Source: Streptomyces sp. YIM 98790
Lineage (GTDB): Bacteria > Actinomycetota > Actinomycetes > Streptomycetales > Streptomycetaceae
Direction: 5' to 3'
Assembly (NCBI RefSeq): GCF_011421595.1
Contig: NZ_WTLH01000014.1
Span: forward strand, 1 to 54,034
Length of the DNA: 54,034 bases
Positions 52,876 to 54,034 of the stretch are shown here, one piece after another. The notes beneath the pieces were generated by a model. The model was not told the origin of the DNA, did not search any database, and was given only the letters and a program-made list of their open reading frames with translations. Both the position numbers and the translations under genes were made by a program. Within the stretch, counting starts at the first letter, position 1, and every line of letters starts with the position of its first letter.

Positions 52876-54034
52876 TGACCGGATTCCCCCGCCCGAGGAA
52901 GAAGCGCCGCGGCGGCGGCACCCTCGGCCTGCGGCTGGCCGGGGCGGTGTTCCTGCTGCTGCCGGTGGTCCTGGCCTGGTACGCGGTCGCCGTCTACCGG
53001 AAGGACTTCACCGAGGTCACCACCGTCACCCTGGAGACCGGCGCGGCCGGCCACGAGATGCGCCCGCACGCCGATGTCAAACTGCGCGGCGTGGTGGTCG
53101 GCGAGGTCCGGGAGATCACCAGCGACGGCACCACCGCCCGGCTCACCCTGGCGCTGGACCCGCGGCACCTGGACCGGATACCGGCCGACGTCACCGCCCG
53201 GCTGCTGCCCACCTCCCTGTTCGGGGAACGCCATGTGGCGCTGATCCCGCCCGAGCGGCCCGCCGAGGCCCGGATCGCCGAGGGCGGCGTGATCCCCGCC
53301 GACCGCAGCGCCAACGCCATCGAGATCGAGCAGGTGCTCGACCGGGTGCTGCCCACCCTGTCCGCGGTCAAGCCGGAGAAGCTGTCCGCCACCCTGACCG
53401 CCGTGGCCCGGGCACTCGACGGCCGCGGCGCGAGACTCGGCGAGACCCTGGTCGCCCTCGACGCCCAGCTCGCCGCGTTCAACCCCCACCTTCCCACCCT
53501 CAACGAGGACCTGAAACAGCTGGTGGAGGTCGGCCACCTGTACGCGGAGACCGCCCCGGAACTGCTCACCGCGCTCTCCGATGCCGCCACCACCAGTGCC
53601 ACCATCGCCGAACAGCGCACCCGGCTCGGCGATCTCTACGCCTCGGTGACCACCACCGCCCGGGAACTCGACGGCTACCTGCGGGCCAACCGGGCCAACC
53701 TCATCCGGCTGAGCGGCGCGAGCCGCCCCACCCTGGAACTGCTCGCCGCATACGCCCCCTCCTTCCCCTGCACCCTGAAGACCCTGGCCGACTTCGTGCC
53801 CGTGATGGACCGCGCCCTGGGCAAGGGCACCGGCCGTCCCGGCCTGCACGTCGAACTGACCACCGTGCAGCCGCGCGGCGCCTACCGGCCCGGCAGCGAC
53901 GCGCCGTCCTTCGGCGCCGGCGGCGGACCCGCCTGCTACGGCGCCCCCCACACCGCAGGCCACACCGCGCACGGAGCCGCCGGCACCGGCCTCGGCCTGC
54001 CCAACTCGCCCCAGGAGCACGCCCTGGTCAACGA
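52872..54034 (+). CDS. mceA: MceA family protein (3' end outside window)
   Basis: The frame is open from ATG 52872 to the end of the window (387 codons visible). A basic N-terminus and one membrane helix (about residues 15-38) precede the MCE domain: TVTLETGAAGHEMRPHADVKLRGVVVGEVREI, then LLPTSLFGERHVALIPP. A long helical region follows (NAIEIEQVLDRVLPTLSAVKPEKL onwards), then PSFPCTLKTLADFVP. Mce proteins form periplasmic-side lipid-conducting assemblies with YrbE/Mkl. Further mce genes should follow outside the window. Confidence 0.93.
   Translation, partial: MMTGFPRPRKKRRGGGTLGLRLAGAVFLLLPVVLAWYAVAVYRKDFTEVTTVTLETGAAGHEMRPHADVKLRGVVVGEVREITSDGTTARLTLALDPRHLDRIPADVTARLLPTSLFGERHVALIPPERPAEARIAEGGVIPADRSANAIEIEQVLDRVLPTLSAVKPEKLSATLTAVARALDGRGARLGETLVALDAQLAAFNPHLPTLNEDLKQLVEVGHLYAETAPELLTALSDAATTSATIAEQRTRLGDLYASVTTTARELDGYLRANRANLIRLSGASRPTLELLAAYAPSFPCTLKTLADFVPVMDRALGKGTGRPGLHVELTTVQPRGAYRPGSDAPSFGAGGGPACYGAPHTAGHTAHGAAGTGLGLPNSPQEHALVN

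Overview
The window is a contiguous piece of a high-GC actinobacterial chromosome, almost certainly from Streptomyces or a close relative. The evidence is very strong third-position GC, many GTG starts and 4-nt stop/start overlaps, and a set of typical Streptomyces loci: a conservon (cvnABCD), hpnCDE isoprenoid genes, a DUF574 methyltransferase, an Rpf-like muralytic protein, DUF6801 surface proteins, a class F sortase and an mce/yrbE importer. No rRNA, tRNA, CRISPR array, insertion sequence or prophage was seen.

Layout. Positions 1-5967 (+) hold a compact surface-molecule cluster: the end of a DUF5941-type membrane protein, a nucleotidyltransferase, a glycerol-1-phosphate-dehydrogenase-like enzyme, a CDP-alcohol phosphotransferase, a GT2 glycosyltransferase and a two-gene ABC-2 exporter. 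A strong terminator separates it from 6077-10620 (+), where hpnC, hpnD, hpnE and a polyprenyl synthase should make squalene; the squalene-hopene cyclase usually found next is absent. Then come an alpha-glucosidase and a tyrosine phosphatase (-), an AlkB-like dioxygenase (+), a conservon with a GAF protein (14645-18651, +), methionyl-tRNA synthetase (-), a GGDEF/EAL protein coupled to a DUF574 methyltransferase (-), an Rpf/LysM/M23 cell-wall enzyme (-) and RtcB RNA ligase (+).

Positions 27748-33767 (+) form a complete non-phosphorylative L-fucose degradation operon headed by an FCD-type GntR regulator, with an operator-like palindrome before the first enzyme and no transporter. Positions 34026-35546 pair a Lys/His/Asp-rich triple-repeat surface protein with a class F sortase. 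A secreted lipase then precedes a DUF5819/HTTM pair that resembles the SdpA/SdpB maturation pair, followed by three small genes (a flavin-type oxidoreductase, a VOC protein and an unknown).

Positions 40869-43815 carry two divergent DUF6801 paralogues with Asp-Pro repeat linkers. One ends in an LAxTG sorting signal. The other ends in an extra domain that resembles the secreted protein encoded just upstream of the mce locus (49107-50036). Between them lie a lipoprotein, an unknown protein coupled to a Tat-exported PHP phosphoesterase with a His-rich N-terminus, and a PucR-type regulator (-). The window ends in mceG-yrbEA-yrbEB-mceA (+, the last gene cut by the window edge).

Overall the region is dominated by cell-envelope functions: polymer export, isoprenoids, peptidoglycan remodelling, sortase substrates and lipid import. 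Signalling genes (conservon, c-di-GMP) and one sugar-catabolic operon are interspersed. All functional calls rest on motifs and remembered family knowledge; no database search was run.
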